NCBI GenBank assembly: GCA_964366725.1 | Contig: CAYIUL010000028.1 | Coordinates: 1-6,573 of the forward strand | Reading direction: 5' to 3' | Length of the DNA stretch: 6,573 nt | From: JACPAB01 sp964366725 | GTDB taxonomy: Bacteria > Patescibacteriota > Minisyncoccia > 2-02-FULL-40-12 > GWA2-44-9 | In this document: piece after piece, positions 5,687-6,573 of the stretch | Numbering within the stretch: position 1 is the stretch's first letter | Layout of the letters: every line of letters begins with the position of its first letter | Program-made: the position numbers and the translations under genes | Notes under the pieces: generated by a model | Databases searched by the model: none | The model's input: the letters and a program-made list of their open reading frames with translations, nothing else | Told to the model about the DNA's origin: nothing

Positions 5687-5702
5687 ATTAGGGCTTTAAA
5701 AT

Positions 5703-5783
5703 AATCATGCATAAAGGCGGGCTCCATGATTTCTAAGTGGTGGGCCTTCCGCCCTGAGTAGCGTTAGACCACTTATTTGGCGG
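5703..5783 (+). promoter_or_regulatory. Structured 5' leader RNA of the infA operon, possible autoregulatory element
   Basis: Two helices fold without overlap. P1 is AATCATG (5703-5709) with CATGATT (5725-5731), seven pairs, with a 15-base loop containing GGCGGG. P2 is TAAGTGGT (5734-5741) with ACCACTTA (5768-5775), eight pairs. Inside P2, GGGC (5742-5745) can pair with GCCC (5751-5754), and CTGA (5754-5757) with TTAG (5764-5767) using one G-T pair, giving a three-way junction. CCGCC (5749-5753) can instead pair with GGCGG in the P1 loop (5716-5720) or with GGCGG just before infA (5779-5783); both are pseudoknot-like alternatives. Ribosomal operons often carry such leaders, bound by one of their own products. 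No known leader family was recognised, and it is not a tRNA. Confidence 0.5.
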
Positions 5784-5795
5784 CATTAATTCATT

Positions 5796-6020
5796 TTGGA
5801 CAACCCACAGAAAGTAAAAGTTATAGGGACGGTCATAGAGGCGCTTCCGGACACCAAATTCAAGGTCCGGCTGGAAGACGGCAGAGAAGTTTTGGCCTAC
5901 CTGGCCGGCAAGATGCGTTTGAATTACATAAAAGTGATGATAGGCGATAAGGTTGAGATGGAGCTTAGCCCCGACGGGGACAAGGGCAGAATAACCTTCC
6001 GCCACAAGTTCAATAGTTAG
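5796..6020 (+). CDS. infA: Translation initiation factor IF-1
   Basis: Binds the 30S A site during initiation together with IF-2 and IF-3. It is 74 residues, a single OB fold of normal IF-1 length, with family stretches GTVIEALPDTKFKVRLEDG (10-28), GKMRLNYIKV and GDKVEMELSPDGDKGRITF. The only in-frame starts after the TAA at 5787-5789 are ATT (5793) and TTG (5796), so no ATG is available. TTG is chosen as the more usual start, giving MDNPQKVKV; ATT would add one residue. There is no good Shine-Dalgarno, only GGCGG at 5779-5783, which can pair with the leader. It heads the classical infA-rpmJ-rpsM-rpsK order and ends six bases before rpmJ. A non-ATG start plus a folded leader suggests controlled translation. 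Confidence 0.93.
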   Translation: MDNPQKVKVIGTVIEALPDTKFKVRLEDGREVLAYLAGKMRLNYIKVMIGDKVEMELSPDGDKGRITFRHKFNS

Positions 6021-6026
6021 AAAATC

Positions 6027-6140
6027 ATGAAAGTTCGCGCTTCGGTAAAAAAGATGTGTATCAACTGCAAACTGGTAAGGCGGAAAGGCCGTCTTTATTG
6101 CGTTTGCAAGAACCCGAAGCATAAACAGCGACAAGGATAA
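6027..6140 (+). CDS. rpmJ: Ribosomal protein L36 (bL36)
   Basis: Small zinc-ribbon protein of the large subunit. Translation from ATG 6027 gives 37 residues beginning MKVRASVKKMCINCK and ending PKHKQRQG, both family signatures at the expected length. The zinc ligands of the C+ form are all present: C11, C14, C27 and H32. An extra cysteine, C25, sits two residues before C27. It is encoded between infA (six bases upstream) and rpsM (start one base after the rpmJ stop), the standard order. The end of the gene supplies the ribosome site AAGGA (6133-6137) for rpsM, implying coupled translation. Confidence 0.96.
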   Translation: MKVRASVKKMCINCKLVRRKGRLYCVCKNPKHKQRQG

Positions 6141-6141
6141 T

Positions 6142-6528
6142 ATGCCACGAATATTAGGATTTAATATCCCAGACAACAAAAAAGTTCTCTACGCCTTGCC
6201 TTACCTTTACGGCATCGGACTTTCGGCCAGCCAAGTTATTTTGCGTTCGGCTAAAGTAGATCCGGACAAGCGCGCCAAAGACCTTAGCGCGGACGAACTC
6301 AATAAAATACAGAAAGTGATCGAGACCAACTATAAAGTTGAAGGGGACTTGAGAAAAGAAGTCGCCCAGAACATAAAACGCCTGAAAGAGGTCGGTACCT
6401 GGAGAGGCATCAGGCATTCGAGAAAACTCCCGATACACGGACGCAGTAAGACCAACTCCAGAACACTGAGAGGCAATGTCAGAAAGACGATGGGTTCGGG
6501 ACGCAAGACGACATCGGAAAAGACATAG
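6142..6528 (+). CDS. rpsM: Ribosomal protein S13 (uS13)
   Basis: Head protein of the small subunit that contacts the P-site tRNA and forms bridges to the large subunit. It has 128 residues, slightly longer than the usual 115-125. It starts with PRILGFNIPDNKK and has the helix-two-turn-helix region with YLYGIGLSASQVIL (22-35), VEGDLRKEV (66-74), GTWRGIRHSRKLPIHGR (87-103) and the basic tail SKTNSRTLRG. The tail lacks the usual GQRTKTNART spacing by one residue (GRSKTNSRT) and ends in a short polar extension (GSGRKTTSEKT). ATG 6142 follows the rpmJ stop by one base, with AAGGA four bases upstream. rpsK begins 12 bases after its stop. Confidence 0.96.
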   Translation: MPRILGFNIPDNKKVLYALPYLYGIGLSASQVILRSAKVDPDKRAKDLSADELNKIQKVIETNYKVEGDLRKEVAQNIKRLKEVGTWRGIRHSRKLPIHGRSKTNSRTLRGNVRKTMGSGRKTTSEKT

Positions 6529-6540
6529 GACTATCTAATT

Positions 6541-6573
6541 ATGGGAAAAAAACGAATCATAACTAAGACCGAC
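6541..6573 (+). CDS. rpsK: Ribosomal protein S11 (uS11), 3' truncated by window end
   Basis: Only the first 11 codons are inside the window (MGKKRIITKTD). Such a lysine-rich start suits bacterial S11, a platform protein of the 30S subunit. The main support is position: the gene after rpsM in the infA-rpmJ-rpsM-rpsK-rpsD-rpoA order is rpsK. A weak ribosome site AGGA (6527-6530) overlaps the rpsM stop. Confidence 0.8.
   Translation, partial: MGKKRIITKTD

Noticed and set aside
5707..5736. Nine-codon upstream frame ATG...TAA in the infA leader
   Set aside because: No ribosome site at a suitable distance, its ATG lies within the P1 helix, and nothing in the codon order suggests an attenuator peptide.
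5716..5784. tRNA gene in the infA leader
   Set aside because: There is no T-loop consensus, no acceptor stem and no proper anticodon arm on either strand; the paired segments fit a leader fold better.
1..6573. Insertion sequences, integrase sites or a CRISPR array
   Set aside because: No transposase-like frame, no long terminal inverted repeats and no regularly spaced repeats were seen.

Overview
The window reads as a piece of a small Candidate Phyla Radiation (Patescibacteria) genome, most likely a Parcubacteria-type lineage. Four things point there: an alanyl-tRNA synthetase shortened at both the middle and the C-terminus, a PaaX-type regulator ending in a Cas2-like domain, a large single-pass membrane protein of the kind databases label 'baseplate J/gp47 family' in these phyla, and compact, mostly Shine-Dalgarno-poor genes. 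TGA closes the large membrane protein gene, so nothing suggests the code in which TGA means glycine. All recognised genes are on the + strand. The lineage is inferred from protein character, not from a search.

Layout. Bases 2-1669 hold the 3' part of alaS; the true start lies upstream of the window. A strong sigma70-type promoter overlaps the alaS stop and drives an isolated 46-codon membrane microprotein (1726-1866), which ends at a clear intrinsic terminator (1880-1910). A second promoter with a palindrome just after its -10 box precedes a PaaX/Cas2-like regulator (1976-2527). Nearly the same promoter-plus-palindrome arrangement recurs before a tRNA-dihydrouridine synthase (2588-3562), which is followed closely by a very acidic 76-residue protein (3573-3803). 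An extended -10 promoter then precedes a 592-residue membrane-anchored protein (3883-5661). Another strong promoter, overlapping that stop codon, starts the ribosomal operon infA-rpmJ-rpsM-rpsK (5796 to the window end) behind a structured leader of about 100 nt.

How it fits together. The dominant theme is translation: tRNA charging (AlaRS), tRNA modification (Dus), initiation (IF-1) and ribosomal proteins (L36, S13, S11). The most interesting regulatory signal is the element shared by the regulator and dus promoters (15 of 17 bases identical, centred on ACGATCGT). It suggests that the PaaX/Cas2-like protein controls itself and dus. The best candidates for undescribed biology are that regulon, the stand-alone microprotein with a coiled-coil tail, and the infA leader RNA. 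I see no CRISPR array, transposon, tRNA or rRNA.
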